A stretch of 38,851 nt of DNA from Sphingomonadales bacterium 28-55-16 (lineage in GTDB: Bacteria > Pseudomonadota > Alphaproteobacteria > Sphingomonadales > Sphingomonadaceae): assembly GCA_002278855.1 (NCBI GenBank), contig NCGG01000023.1, positions 1 to 38,851 of the forward strand. The letters run 5' to 3'. Below, piece by piece: positions 26,159-34,970 of the stretch. The notes under the pieces are model-generated. The model saw only the letters and a list, made by a program, of their open reading frames with translations, ran no database searches and was not told where the DNA came from. Position numbers and translations under genes: made by a program. Within the stretch, counting starts at the first letter, position 1; every line of letters starts with the position of its first letter.

Positions 26159-26779
26159 ATGATCGCCTGCACGCAAAGTGTGATCCGCCGCGAAGATGGT
26201 GCCGCCATTTTGGAATTTGGCCTTGTCGTGCCCATTGCGATGATCTTGATGTTTGGTGCGATGGATATCGGCCACAGCTATTATGTCCGAGCGATATTGG
26301 ATGGTGCGATGCAAAGCGCGGCGCGAAGCTCATCGCTTGAAGGTGCTTCAACATTAACAGCGCAAGAATTGGTTGATCTTCGCGTTGAGGAAGCTGTTTT
26401 AGCTTTGGCGCCAAGCGCGACGATCACGTCGACCAGACGTTATTATAAAACATTTTCAGACGCCGCATTGGCCCGCGCGGAAACGGTTATTGAGCCGCCC
26501 ATTGATGCCAATCTGCGATGCGACCCGGGTGAAAGCTTCATAGATGCAAATCGCAACGGGATTTGGGATTCAGATGGCGGGTCAAATGGTCAGGGCGGCG
26601 CCAAAGATATTGTTATTATCAAGTTCAAGGTCAGCTATCCGCGCCTTTTCCCGATGGCAAGCATGCTTGGTTGGCCGGCCAATGTAGAGTTGGAATCGAA
26701 CTCTATCCTGGCGAACCAACCATATGGGGAGCAATCTGTTTATGGACTTCCCGTCCAAACCAACTGCCCGTCTGGCTGA
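26159..26779 (+). CDS. TadE-like pseudopilin
   Basis: This 206-residue protein opens RREDGAAILEFGLVVPIAMILMFGAMDIGHSYYVR, the TadE-family motif: a prepilin-type site before an EFG-containing hydrophobic helix. The remainder is an extracytoplasmic domain with a short acidic DANRNGIWDSDGG loop. The start ATG 26159 has AAGG 8 bp upstream; the frame also opens at GTG 26150. It follows the VWA protein by 10 bp and its end overlaps the next TadE-like gene, so the three are one transcript. Likely a minor pilin for Flp-type pili. Confidence 0.85.
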   Translation: MIACTQSVIRREDGAAILEFGLVVPIAMILMFGAMDIGHSYYVRAILDGAMQSAARSSSLEGASTLTAQELVDLRVEEAVLALAPSATITSTRRYYKTFSDAALARAETVIEPPIDANLRCDPGESFIDANRNGIWDSDGGSNGQGGAKDIVIIKFKVSYPRLFPMASMLGWPANVELESNSILANQPYGEQSVYGLPVQTNCPSG

Positions 26780-27518
26780 CATGGCACCCACACCCATATC
26801 TTGGACGCTTTGCCGGCTGAAAAAGAACGAAAGCGGTTTGGCGATGGTCGAATTTGCCGTGTCGCTTCCCTTTTTTCTGGGGCTGACGATAGGCGGCGTA
26901 GAAATTGCCAATTATGCGTCCGTGGTGATGCAGTTGAACCAGATTACGCTCCATACAGCCGACAGCTCTGCGCGTATTGGTGCCAATACGCCCACCAGTA
27001 ATAAGACGATTTCAGAGACGCAGATAAAGGACATTTTTGAAGGCGCGCTGCGCGAGGGAGACCGTATCGCCGTTGGCGGGAGCCACGCCTTTGTTGACCC
27101 TGTGACGGGGGTTCCATCGATACGTGGCAATACACGCATCATACTTTCGAGTTTTGAAGAGGTGACCCCGTTTAACGCATCTTCGCCGCGTTATCGTATT
27201 AGGTGGCAAAGATGCACCGGAACGGCCAATTTCTACGAATCTCATTATGGAACCAAAGCGACATCGACGCGCGTGACCGGCATCGGACCTGCTGGTCGGC
27301 AGGTTTCACCCCCACCCGGCGGCGTGCTGATGTTTGTAGAACTCCAATATTATTTCAGACCGCTGATTGTAAATGGTTTCACGCAGTTGACCGATCATAC
27401 CATCAGCCAGGTTGCATCGATGGTTGTACGCGAAAAGCGCGATCTGGTGGGGCCTGCCGGCAGCGACGGGATTTACAATGTTGAAGCCGCCACGCCTGCA
27501 TCTTGCCCATGGGGATGA
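26742..27518 (+). CDS. TadE-like pseudopilin
   Basis: This protein of about 258 residues has NESGLAMVEFAVSLPFFLGLTIGGVEIANYA, again the TadE signature with the conserved glutamate at position +5 after glycine. An extracytoplasmic domain of about 190 residues follows. ATG 26742 is preceded by GGGGAG at 10 bp; ATG 26724 would add six residues. The start lies inside the end of the previous gene in another frame. The sequence ends 40 bp before the convergent HupE gene, with only a small hairpin (GGCAGC 27522-27527 with GCTGCC 27538-27543) between them. Confidence 0.83.
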   Translation: MDFPSKPTARLADMAPTPISWTLCRLKKNESGLAMVEFAVSLPFFLGLTIGGVEIANYASVVMQLNQITLHTADSSARIGANTPTSNKTISETQIKDIFEGALREGDRIAVGGSHAFVDPVTGVPSIRGNTRIILSSFEEVTPFNASSPRYRIRWQRCTGTANFYESHYGTKATSTRVTGIGPAGRQVSPPPGGVLMFVELQYYFRPLIVNGFTQLTDHTISQVASMVVREKRDLVGPAGSDGIYNVEAATPASCPWG

Positions 27519-27558
27519 GCCGGCAGCCGCAAATTTCGCTGCCTTCCGGCATATTTCC

Positions 27559-28557
27559 TCAAACGATAAGGATGCGTTGCAGCAGCCACATGGCCGCGAT
27601 GCTGCCGATGGCATAAGCGCTGATGATTTGGGTGCGGGCCACGTAGAGGGGATTTGCCCTGCGCAGTGCCCCTAATATCAACATCGCCCCGCACACGATG
27701 ACAAGTTGCCCGGCCTCAACGCCTAGGTTGAATGTGAGCAACGCCATCGGGACTTCGCCCTGAGGCAATCCAATCTCGGCGAGCGCGCCTGCAAACCCAA
27801 AGCCGTGCAATAGACCAAATAGGAAAGCGACGACCCAGGGTATGCGTTCCGACAGGCGCAGCACGCCCGGTTTGCGTTGCACGATTTCCGCGGCCAGAAA
27901 CACAATAGACAGCGCAATGGCTGCCTCCACGGGTGGACCCGGCAAGCTAATCAGTTCCAGCGTTGTTGCGACTAAAGTGATGGAATGGGCCACGGTAAAG
28001 GCTGTGACGGTTGCGGCCACGCGCCATGCGCCATTGAGCAAAAGCACAAGACACAGCACAAACAACAAATGATCATATCCCATGAGGATATGTTCCACGC
28101 CGGTCACGAAATAGGTGTGCGCAACCTGCCATCTGTCTGGTTTCTGCGCGATGCGAGCGGCGGGGTTAGCGGGCGTTAGCCGTGCGGCCTGCGTTATGCC
28201 GGTTGCAGACTGATACCGCAGCAGTGCGTCGGCTGATATGTCCTCAATACCGCTGAGGCGCACCGATCGGCCAGCCAATGTCGCGCGGCAGGTGATGTTC
28301 CAGCGCGCGAGCAATGCGGCCGCGTCAATGCTGCGTACGGGTTCGGTTGCGGCACAATCATTCGGAAAGACGGGCGCCACGCGCGCGGCGAGACCGGGCT
28401 TGATGGGCGCTTTCCATGTGACGCCATATTGATGCACAGCCGCGTTTGCCGCGCGCATTTCCCGAACCTCCAGATAACCCGGGCGTAAATCGTCCGCACG
28501 CACAGCCGCAGTGAATCCCGCAGCCAGCACCAGCAAAAGAAGGATCCGCAAAATCAC
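27559..28557 (-). CDS. HupE/UreJ-family membrane protein
   Basis: This 332-residue protein has a signal peptide (ILLLLVLAAGFTAAVRA), a periplasmic N-terminal half of about 150 residues, and a C-terminal six-helix membrane domain. The domain has the HupE_UreJ_2 signature HTYFVTGVEHILMGYDHLLFVL and FGLLHGFGFAGAL, rich in conserved histidines that could bind a metal. HupE/UreJ proteins are linked to nickel/cobalt transport, though no hydrogenase or urease gene is in the window and this subfamily is uncharacterised. It is the last gene of a six-gene minus-strand run and overlaps the PPIase gene by 4 bp. The pairing suggests the two act together. Confidence 0.85.
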   Translation of the reverse strand: MILRILLLLVLAAGFTAAVRADDLRPGYLEVREMRAANAAVHQYGVTWKAPIKPGLAARVAPVFPNDCAATEPVRSIDAAALLARWNITCRATLAGRSVRLSGIEDISADALLRYQSATGITQAARLTPANPAARIAQKPDRWQVAHTYFVTGVEHILMGYDHLLFVLCLVLLLNGAWRVAATVTAFTVAHSITLVATTLELISLPGPPVEAAIALSIVFLAAEIVQRKPGVLRLSERIPWVVAFLFGLLHGFGFAGALAEIGLPQGEVPMALLTFNLGVEAGQLVIVCGAMLILGALRRANPLYVARTQIISAYAIGSIAAMWLLQRILIV

Positions 28558-29366
28558 GGCTTGGTGATGCGGATGTCATATCCGTCCAGCAGCGCCTGAT
28601 ATGCCGCGGCTTCACGCTTGGTTTGCGTTTCTGCGCGCCAGTCATTGGAAACACGTTGGCGGATATCCGAAAATTTGGGCGTGCCCGCAGCAATGACCTT
28701 GCGCACACGGACGGCATGCCAGCCAAAACCGGATTGCACAGGCCCGCTCCAGCGACCTTGCGGCAGCGTGCGCAGACTGTCGGCAAAAGCGTCGCCAAAT
28801 TGTTGTGCAATGCGATCGGACGGCGTGTTTTCCATGCTTGCGGCGACGCTGAGTGGCTCGGCTTGCATGGGTTTGCCAGCGGTCAGGGCCGCGACCCATG
28901 CTTTTGCTTTGTCTTTCTCTTCGCCCAAAAATTGCTGGTCAAAACTGAACGTTGGTTTTTCGGCGTAACGCATTTTGTTGGCGGCGTAGAAATGTTGCAG
29001 CGCTGCGTCCGACGGCTCCATATTCTGAATTTCCGCGGTTGCGAGAAACTCCATTTTGGCACGCAAACGGCGGCGGATGATGGGGTCGTCGGTATCAAGA
29101 CCAAGGCGCATCGCCTCGCGGAAATAGACTTCTTCCTTGATGTAATCGCGGATGACATTGTCAAGTTCTTGGGCGCTGGGCGGACGGCTCCATGTCTGTT
29201 CCCATTGCGATGCGAGGCGCGTCACTTCCGCCTCATCAATTGTGATGCTCCGGTCAAGAGTGTCTTCACCGCCGAATTGACCCATTACAAGGAACAGGGC
29301 GGTGCCTGCGGCAAGAAAGTGGACAAGCGGCTCGCGGAGCGCCTGCTTAAAGACATTGGCGATCAT
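28554..29366 (-). CDS. Membrane-anchored peptidyl-prolyl isomerase (parvulin type)
   Basis: This 270-residue protein begins with a cytoplasmic stretch and one membrane anchor (PLVHFLAAGTALFLVMG, about residues 13-29). A SurA-N-like helical region follows (DNVIRDYIKEEVYFREAMRLGLDTDD). The C-terminal PpiC_2-type domain ends with SGFGWHAVRVRKV, the usual substrate-binding strand. It probably assists folding of secreted or membrane proteins in the periplasm. The 4-bp overlaps with both galK upstream and the HupE gene downstream show translation coupling, and the HupE-like protein may be its client or partner (inference). Confidence 0.85.
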   Translation of the reverse strand: MIANVFKQALREPLVHFLAAGTALFLVMGQFGGEDTLDRSITIDEAEVTRLASQWEQTWSRPPSAQELDNVIRDYIKEEVYFREAMRLGLDTDDPIIRRRLRAKMEFLATAEIQNMEPSDAALQHFYAANKMRYAEKPTFSFDQQFLGEEKDKAKAWVAALTAGKPMQAEPLSVAASMENTPSDRIAQQFGDAFADSLRTLPQGRWSGPVQSGFGWHAVRVRKVIAAGTPKFSDIRQRVSNDWRAETQTKREAAAYQALLDGYDIRITKP

Positions 29367-30520
29367 AAAATTGCAACTCCAGGTCCAGGGTGCTCTACCA
29401 TGATGATGGGGATATCGCCGTCAGGCGTTCTATACTGCGCCGTGATCGCGGCTTGTACGTCGGCAACTTTCGCGCGCGGCATAACCGCGACACACGCGCC
29501 GCCAAACCCGCCGCCGGTCATCCGCGCACCGCCTTGCGCGCCAATCGCCTTTTGCAACATTGCGACCAGCGCATCAATTGGCGGCACGGTGATTTCGAAA
29601 TCGTCACGCATGGAAAGGTGGCTTTGCGCCATCAGCATACCAAACGCCGCAAGGTCGCTTTTGGCGAGCGCGTCGGCGGCATCCAGCGTGCGTTGGTTCT
29701 CGGTAAGGACATGGCGCGCCCGCATTTTGGTCACGGGGTCAAGGCCTGCGGCTTCGAGCATGTCGAGCGTCGCATCGCGCAACGCTGCGACGCTCATCGC
29801 CGTTGCCGCTGCCTCGCATTGGCGCCGCCGTGCGTTATAATGCCCGTCGACCAATCCCCGTGTAACGCCGGAATGTACGATCATGATCGCGACATCATCC
29901 GGCACTGGCGCGTCGGTCAAACCAAGGCTGCGGCAATCAATTAACAGCGCATGGCCCGCTTTGCCTTGTGCCGAAATCAACGGATCCATGATGCCGCATT
30001 TGGTGCCGACAAAATCGCACTCGGCCAACTGCGCGATCTGCGCGAGGCGGGTGTTATCTATGTCGATGTCCGCGCATGCCAACATGGCTTTGCCCAAGGC
30101 AACTTCAAGCGCGGCCGATGAAGACAGTCCAGCACCTTTTGGCAGGTTGCCCGCAATGGCGATTTTAGCGCCACTGAGGGCATATCCCGCATTTTGCAGG
30201 GCACACATCATTCCGCGCACATAATCGGCCCAGGGTTGCTCTGGATTGCGTTCTAGGGGTGATTGAAGACCGAACTGATCGCGCGCGTCTCCGAAGTCGG
30301 CTGCCATCACCTCGACATGGTTGTCATGGCGTTTGCTGATAGCCACCATGGTGGCAGGGCCAATGGCGCAGGGCAGGACAAAACCGTCATTATAATCGGT
30401 ATGCTCGCCGATCAGGTTAACCCTGCCCGGCGCACGCACGACAAGGTCGGGTGCGTGGCCAAATCGCGCGGTAAAGCTGGCCATGACGCGATCATAGAGC
30501 GCTTGGTCCTGCGGCGTCAT
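29363..30520 (-). CDS. galK: Galactokinase
   Basis: This GHMP-superfamily kinase of 385 residues phosphorylates galactose at C1, the first step of the Leloir pathway. Motif 1 is PGRVNLIGEHTDYNDGFVLP near residue 31-50. The ATP loop is GNLPKGAGLSSSAALEVA near residue 128-145, and motif 3 is RMTGGGFGGACVAV near residue 340. The catalytic Arg and Asp sit in GRVNLIGEH and in TKCGIMDPL. Length is normal. It overlaps galT by 4 bp and the PPIase gene by 4 bp. No galE, galM or galactose transporter is visible in the window. Confidence 0.95.
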   Translation of the reverse strand: MTPQDQALYDRVMASFTARFGHAPDLVVRAPGRVNLIGEHTDYNDGFVLPCAIGPATMVAISKRHDNHVEVMAADFGDARDQFGLQSPLERNPEQPWADYVRGMMCALQNAGYALSGAKIAIAGNLPKGAGLSSSAALEVALGKAMLACADIDIDNTRLAQIAQLAECDFVGTKCGIMDPLISAQGKAGHALLIDCRSLGLTDAPVPDDVAIMIVHSGVTRGLVDGHYNARRRQCEAAATAMSVAALRDATLDMLEAAGLDPVTKMRARHVLTENQRTLDAADALAKSDLAAFGMLMAQSHLSMRDDFEITVPPIDALVAMLQKAIGAQGGARMTGGGFGGACVAVMPRAKVADVQAAITAQYRTPDGDIPIIMVEHPGPGVAIL

Positions 30521-31551
30521 GGCGCGCGCCGATAATGGATTTTGGACGTGGCACGCAAATGTGCGGCCGCCGTTTCTGGCGTCAGGTCGCGCTGCGCCTC
30601 GGCAAGCATTTCATAGCCGACCATGAACTTACGGACGCCCGCCGAGCGCAGCAGCGGCGGATAAAAATGTGCATGCAATTGCCAATGCGGGGCGTCCGCT
30701 ATTGCGCTTGGCGCGCCGTGCCATCCCATCGAATATGGAAAGCTGGTCTGGAACAGATTGTCATAGGCTATGGTGACCGCCTTTAGGATATCGGCCAGAT
30801 CATCACGCTGCGGCGGCGTGAGCGCGTTGAGGCGCTGAACGGCAAAGCGCGGCAGCAGCAGGATTTCAAACGGCCAGCTTGCCCAATAAGGCACGACCGC
30901 AATCCAGTGATCATTGCTTGCGACAGTGCGGGCTCCGTCCTCGGCTTCTTGCGCGGCATAGGTCAGCAACATGGCCGAACCATGCTCTGCCTGCCAGCTT
31001 GCTTGCGTCGCATCCTCGCGGGCGGGTTCAGCGGGGACATAATCGGTGGCCCAGATTTGCCCGTGCGGATGGGGGCTGGAGCAGCCCATCATGACGCCCT
31101 TATTTTCGAAGATCTGGACATAAGCATAAGCGGCGGAAAGCTCTGCTTCTTGCGTTGCCCAATTGTCTATGACCCCGCGAATGTCGTTCACGGGCATTTC
31201 GGGCAGGGTTTTTCCATGGTCGGGCGAAAAGCACAGCACTCTGCAGGTCCCATGCGCGAGAGCCGCACGAAACAGGGGTTTGTCTTCGGCTACTCCGCAC
31301 CCTTCGCCGGGCATCAATGCGGCAAAGTCATTGTCGAAAATATAGACGTTTTTGTAATCGGGATTGCGCACACCGCCAGCGCGTTCATTGCCCGCGCACA
31401 GATAACAATCTGGGTCATGCTTGGGGCGAATGGCATTGTCAGGGGTGTCCTGCTGCCCCTGCCAAGGACGTTGGGCCCGATGCGGGGACACCAATATCCA
31501 TTCATTTTTCAGGGGATTATAGCGGCGGTGGGGCTGCTCACTGAACGGCAT
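30517..31551 (-). CDS. galT: Galactose-1-phosphate uridylyltransferase
   Basis: This enzyme of 344 residues exchanges UMP between UDP-glucose and galactose-1-phosphate. The active-site motif is [12 protein letters not shown], with the His-Pro-His nucleophile site. [22 protein letters not shown] at the N-terminus and [12 protein letters not shown] (zinc/structural cysteines) are typical. I chose ATG 31551 ([14 protein letters not shown]) because family members begin just before that motif; the frame runs back to 31602 inside ung. With that start it overlaps the end of ung by 14 bp. No Shine-Dalgarno is clear, suggesting translation coupled to ung. Confidence 0.94.
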   Translation of the reverse strand: MPFSEQPHRRYNPLKNEWILVSPHRAQRPWQGQQDTPDNAIRPKHDPDCYLCAGNERAGGVRNPDYKNVYIFDNDFAALMPGEGCGVAEDKPLFRAALAHGTCRVLCFSPDHGKTLPEMPVNDIRGVIDNWATQEAELSAAYAYVQIFENKGVMMGCSSPHPHGQIWATDYVPAEPAREDATQASWQAEHGSAMLLTYAAQEAEDGARTVASNDHWIAVVPYWASWPFEILLLPRFAVQRLNALTPPQRDDLADILKAVTIAYDNLFQTSFPYSMGWHGAPSAIADAPHWQLHAHFYPPLLRSAGVRKFMVGYEMLAEAQRDLTPETAAAHLRATSKIHYRRAP

Positions 31552-32227
31552 TGGGCAGTGTCCAATCAATTGGGGTGCTCCCGTTGCTAACCAGAAAGGC
31601 ATTGCATTGCGAGAAATGTTTGCACCCTAAAAAGCCGTTATGCGCCGATAAAGGCGATGGATGCGCGGCCTTCAGTACCAAATGGCGGCTGGCATCAACA
31701 TTTGCTGCCTTTTTGTGGGCATACGCGCCCCACAGCATGAATATAACGGGTTCCGGCTTGTTGTTTACAGCCGCCACAATAGCGTCGGTAAATTGCTCCC
31801 ACCCCCTTTTGCTGTGCGCGGCGGCTTTGCCCATTTCGACGGTCAGGACACTGTTGAGCATTAGGACGCCTTGCTTGGCCCAATGCTCCAGAAAGCCATG
31901 CGTTGGGCGCGGTAGACCCAAGTCGCTCTCCAGCTCTTTGTAGATGTTCAACAGGCTCGGTGGCGGACGCACGCCATGTGGCACGCTGAAGCATAGACCA
32001 TGCGCTTGGCCCAGCCCATGATAGGGGTCTTGCCCCAAGATCACGACGCGTACTGTGTCCAAAGGCGTCAGCTCAAGCGCACGAAACCAAGCGTCCCGCC
32101 GCGGGTAAATCGTTTTGCCCGCCGCCATTTCGGCGTCCAGAAAGCTCTGGAGCGCCAGCGTCTCTTGTGTGGCCAGCGCGCCTTGCAGCGGCGCTTTCCA
32201 AGCATCGGGTAACGAGAAAGCGGTCAT
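31538..32227 (-). CDS. ung: Uracil-DNA glycosylase (family 1)
   Basis: This 229-residue DNA-repair enzyme excises uracil produced by cytosine deamination. The water-activating loop is [22 protein letters not shown] with the catalytic Asp, and the leucine/histidine loop is [31 protein letters not shown] is the conserved proline-rich region. Length matches family 1. It overlaps gltX by 4 bp and galT by about 14 bp in the six-gene minus-strand run. Confidence 0.96.
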   Translation of the reverse strand: MTAFSLPDAWKAPLQGALATQETLALQSFLDAEMAAGKTIYPRRDAWFRALELTPLDTVRVVILGQDPYHGLGQAHGLCFSVPHGVRPPPSLLNIYKELESDLGLPRPTHGFLEHWAKQGVLMLNSVLTVEMGKAAAHSKRGWEQFTDAIVAAVNNKPEPVIFMLWGAYAHKKAANVDASRHLVLKAAHPSPLSAHNGFLGCKHFSQCNAFLVSNGSTPIDWTLPNAVQ

Positions 32228-33735
32228 TCTGCCTTTGGCGGCGCCGTCAATAAATCAGTCCAGGCCTTCACTTCTTTCGACGTTGCCGGGCCAAGCAATT
32301 CCATTGCGTGGCGCAATCGCTCCCGAATGATGTCGCGGCCAAGATGGGTGATGGCATCGAACAAGGGCACGCCCTGCGCGTTTCCGGTGATGGCAATGTA
32401 GAATGGACGAATGACGTCCTTCAACTTCGCATCCAGAACCTCAGCCGTGCGGCGCAAAGTAGCTTCAACGCCTTCCTTGTTCCAAGCGATCATGCCGTCG
32501 AACTGCTGCAACGCGATCGTGTAGGCGGCGCGCTGCGCATCCTGCTCAAGCTTCACACCGTCGCGCAACCGGTCGGCGGTCATGCCCTCAATCCGGTTCA
32601 TGAAAAACATCGCGGTCAGGCCCCCAAGGTCCGACATTTTGGTGATCCGCGCTTGCGCCATTTCGGCGATAGGCATCAGATAGCTGTCATTCAGCGCCCA
32701 TGCCTTGACTGCATCCAGGAATTCCGAAACGCTCAATTCCTCACGCAAATATCGGCCATTCAGCCAATCGAGCTTTGACGTGTCGAACACCGGCCCGCCC
32801 AGCGAGATGTTGTGGACATCAAATTCGTCGATAAGTGTCTGCAGCGAGGTTTTCTCGTCCTCTTCGCTGGCCGATTTGATGAACAATCCGAGGAAGTTCT
32901 GCATCGCCTGCGGCACATAACCTGCGCGTTGATAATAGAGGATGCTCGTCGGGTTTTTCCGCTTCGACAGTTTCGATTTGTCGGCATTGCGCAGCAACGG
33001 CAAATGCGTGAGCACGGGCGGCTCCCAACCGAAATATTGATACAGCAACAAATGCTTGGGCGCGGATGAAATCCATTCCTCGCCGCGCATCACATGGGTG
33101 ATACCCATCAGATGGTCATCGACAACATTGGCGAGATGATATGTGGGCAGGCCGTCCGATTTCATCAACACTTGCATGTCGACGACCGAATAGTCGAATG
33201 CGATCTCACCGCGCAGCGTGTCTTGCACGACGCATGTGCCGCTTGTCGGAATTTTCATGCGGACGACATGGGGTAAGCCTTCGGCATCATGCTTCGCGCA
33301 ATCATCAACGGTCAGCGAAAGGCACCGCCCGTCATATTTTGGCGGCTGTTTTGCGGCGATCTGGGCCGCGCGCGATGCCGACAGCTGTGCAGGCGTGCAA
33401 TAGCATTTGAACGCATGGCCATCGGCCAGCAGCTGGTCGCAATATGTGGTGTAAATCGCGCTGCGTTCCGACTGGCGATAGGGGCCATGTGGGCCGCCAA
33501 CATCAGGACCTTCATCCCAGCTCAGGCCTAGCCAGCGCAGCGATTCCAGGATCATCGTCTCCGATTGCGACGTTGACCGCGCCTGATCGGTATCCTCAAT
33601 CCGCAACAAAAATTCGCCACCATGTTTTTTGGCAAAACAGTAATTGATGAGCGCGATATAGGCGGTGCCGACATGTGGGTCGCCTGTTGGGGAAGGCGCT
33701 ACCCGGGTGCGGACAGGACGGGTGATGGCAGTCAT
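32224..33735 (-). CDS. gltX: Glutamyl-tRNA synthetase
   Basis: This class I aminoacyl-tRNA synthetase of 503 residues charges tRNA-Glu. The HIGH-type motif is [17 protein letters not shown] (residues 13-29) and the KMSKS-type motif is [10 protein letters not shown] near residue 258. [12 protein letters not shown] is a hallmark of the GltX catalytic core. The C-terminal anticodon-binding helical domain is present. The CYCTPAQL...KYDGRC region lies between. It is the first gene of the minus-strand run and divergent from the polyketide synthase gene. Sphingomonads often have two GltX paralogues; whether this copy is discriminating cannot be told from the sequence alone. Confidence 0.95.
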   Translation of the reverse strand: MTAITRPVRTRVAPSPTGDPHVGTAYIALINYCFAKKHGGEFLLRIEDTDQARSTSQSETMILESLRWLGLSWDEGPDVGGPHGPYRQSERSAIYTTYCDQLLADGHAFKCYCTPAQLSASRAAQIAAKQPPKYDGRCLSLTVDDCAKHDAEGLPHVVRMKIPTSGTCVVQDTLRGEIAFDYSVVDMQVLMKSDGLPTYHLANVVDDHLMGITHVMRGEEWISSAPKHLLLYQYFGWEPPVLTHLPLLRNADKSKLSKRKNPTSILYYQRAGYVPQAMQNFLGLFIKSASEEDEKTSLQTLIDEFDVHNISLGGPVFDTSKLDWLNGRYLREELSVSEFLDAVKAWALNDSYLMPIAEMAQARITKMSDLGGLTAMFFMNRIEGMTADRLRDGVKLEQDAQRAAYTIALQQFDGMIAWNKEGVEATLRRTAEVLDAKLKDVIRPFYIAITGNAQGVPLFDAITHLGRDIIRERLRHAMELLGPATSKEVKAWTDLLTAPPKAE

Positions 33736-33880
33736 AAATGTGGCTTCTTTCAGTGTCGGTTGCGCGGCCCTCTATCAAGCTGAACGTCGCTTGTCATCTT
33801 TGCGGTGCGTTGACGGAAATTAGCTTAAGGGTAAAGTCTGCCTAGCGGAAACCTTTGAACGGGCGTAGCAGTTACCGTTC

Positions 33881-34912
33881 ATGCCTCATATTCTACCTAG
33901 ACTCCTGTCGCTGGGCACCGCTGTGCCACCGCATCGCATCACACAGGCTGATGTCCTCTCGATTCTGGCGCAGGCCAAGGGGCAAGCCCTACCGCCGCGC
34001 ATGGCAGATATATTGGGCAACACCGGTATAGCGCAGCGCCATATAGCGATGCCGCCCGAATATTATTTTGACCCCAGAAGCTGGGCAGGGCGCGCACAGG
34101 TTTATCAAGCTGTCGCCGCGCAGATGTTTGAAGCAGCGGCCACGCAGGCTTTGGCGCGCGCGAATGTGCAGGCCGCTGAAATCGGACAGATTGTATTTGT
34201 GTCCACCACCGGAACGATGACCCCTAGCCTGCCAAGCCGGATGATTGCCGCCATGGGCTTTGCACCTGATACGCGATGCGTCCCCTTATTTGGTTATGGT
34301 TGTGCAGGCGGCGTTATCGGCCTGGGCGTTGCAGCGGACCTATATCGGGCCGCCCCTGATAAGCCGGTTTTGCTGGTCAGCCTTGAGCTTTGCAGCCTCG
34401 CCTACGATCATGCGCGTCTGGATAAAAAGGATATGGTCGCCCTCGCTTTGTTTGCCGATGGCTGCGCTGCCGCCGTCATTGGGGCGGGTCCGGGTCCGGA
34501 ATTGAGCGCCTTTGCAAGTCACGTCTGGCCGGATACGCTAGACATGATGGGCTGGGAAATTGGCGATACGGGGTTTGATCTGGTTTTAGCGCGCGATATT
34601 CCTGTCTTCGTGAACAGCCATTTTGCATCGGTGTGCGACGCATTTATCGCAAAACATGGCTTAACCAAATCTGAGATGGGTGAGCCTGCCTGCCACCCGG
34701 GCGGCGGGCGCGTGGTGGATGCATTGGCCGCATATTTGGGCAATGATTTGGCTGCAACCCGGCACATCTTGCGCGACAATGGGAATATGAGTTCACCGAC
34801 GGTGTTGTTTGTATTGGAGGCTTTGCTTGCCTCAGGGCCAATACAGAAGCCCACATTGTTGACGGCTCTGGGGCCCGGCTTTGTCGGCGCTATGGGGGTC
34901 GTTAAGCCATGA
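33881..34912 (+). CDS. Type III polyketide synthase (chalcone/stilbene synthase family)
   Basis: This thiolase-fold homodimeric enzyme of 343 residues condenses malonyl-CoA units onto an acyl-CoA starter. The catalytic triad is visible: C141 in FGYGCAGGVIGL, H272 in PACHPGGGRVVD and N302 in GNMSSPTVLFVLE. The C-terminal GPGFVGAMGVV is the family glycine-rich end. Bacterial members of this branch make long-chain alkylpyrones or alkylresorcinols from fatty acyl-CoA. The next gene is an ICMT-family methyltransferase, the partner seen in the BpsA-BpsB and SrsA-SrsB systems. The product here is inferred, not known. It has its own promoter region, divergent from gltX. Confidence 0.92.
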   Translation: MPHILPRLLSLGTAVPPHRITQADVLSILAQAKGQALPPRMADILGNTGIAQRHIAMPPEYYFDPRSWAGRAQVYQAVAAQMFEAAATQALARANVQAAEIGQIVFVSTTGTMTPSLPSRMIAAMGFAPDTRCVPLFGYGCAGGVIGLGVAADLYRAAPDKPVLLVSLELCSLAYDHARLDKKDMVALALFADGCAAAVIGAGPGPELSAFASHVWPDTLDMMGWEIGDTGFDLVLARDIPVFVNSHFASVCDAFIAKHGLTKSEMGEPACHPGGGRVVDALAAYLGNDLAATRHILRDNGNMSSPTVLFVLEALLASGPIQKPTLLTALGPGFVGAMGVVKP

Positions 34913-34951
34913 CAAGCAAAAGTGGGCACCGGTTTTGCGGCTCGGTCATGG
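34907..34951. repeat. Palindromic element between the PKS and methyltransferase genes
   Basis: Arms CCATGAC (34907-34913) and GTCATGG (34945-34951) are perfect reverse complements. Inside them GCAAAA (34916-34921) pairs with TTTTGC (34933-34938). The left arm includes the PKS stop codon and the right arm ends 9 bp before the methyltransferase ribosome-binding site. It resembles small REP-like palindromes common in alphaproteobacterial genomes; it could also tune expression of the second gene. Confidence 0.5.
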
Positions 34952-34970
34952 TGACCAAGGGGATGCGGCT

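Noticed and set aside
28623..29840. 405-codon plus-strand open frame
   Set aside because: It lies antisense to the PPIase and galactokinase genes, both of which have clear motifs. Its translation is Ala/Arg/Ser-rich with no recognisable domain. Best explained by codon bias on the opposite strand.
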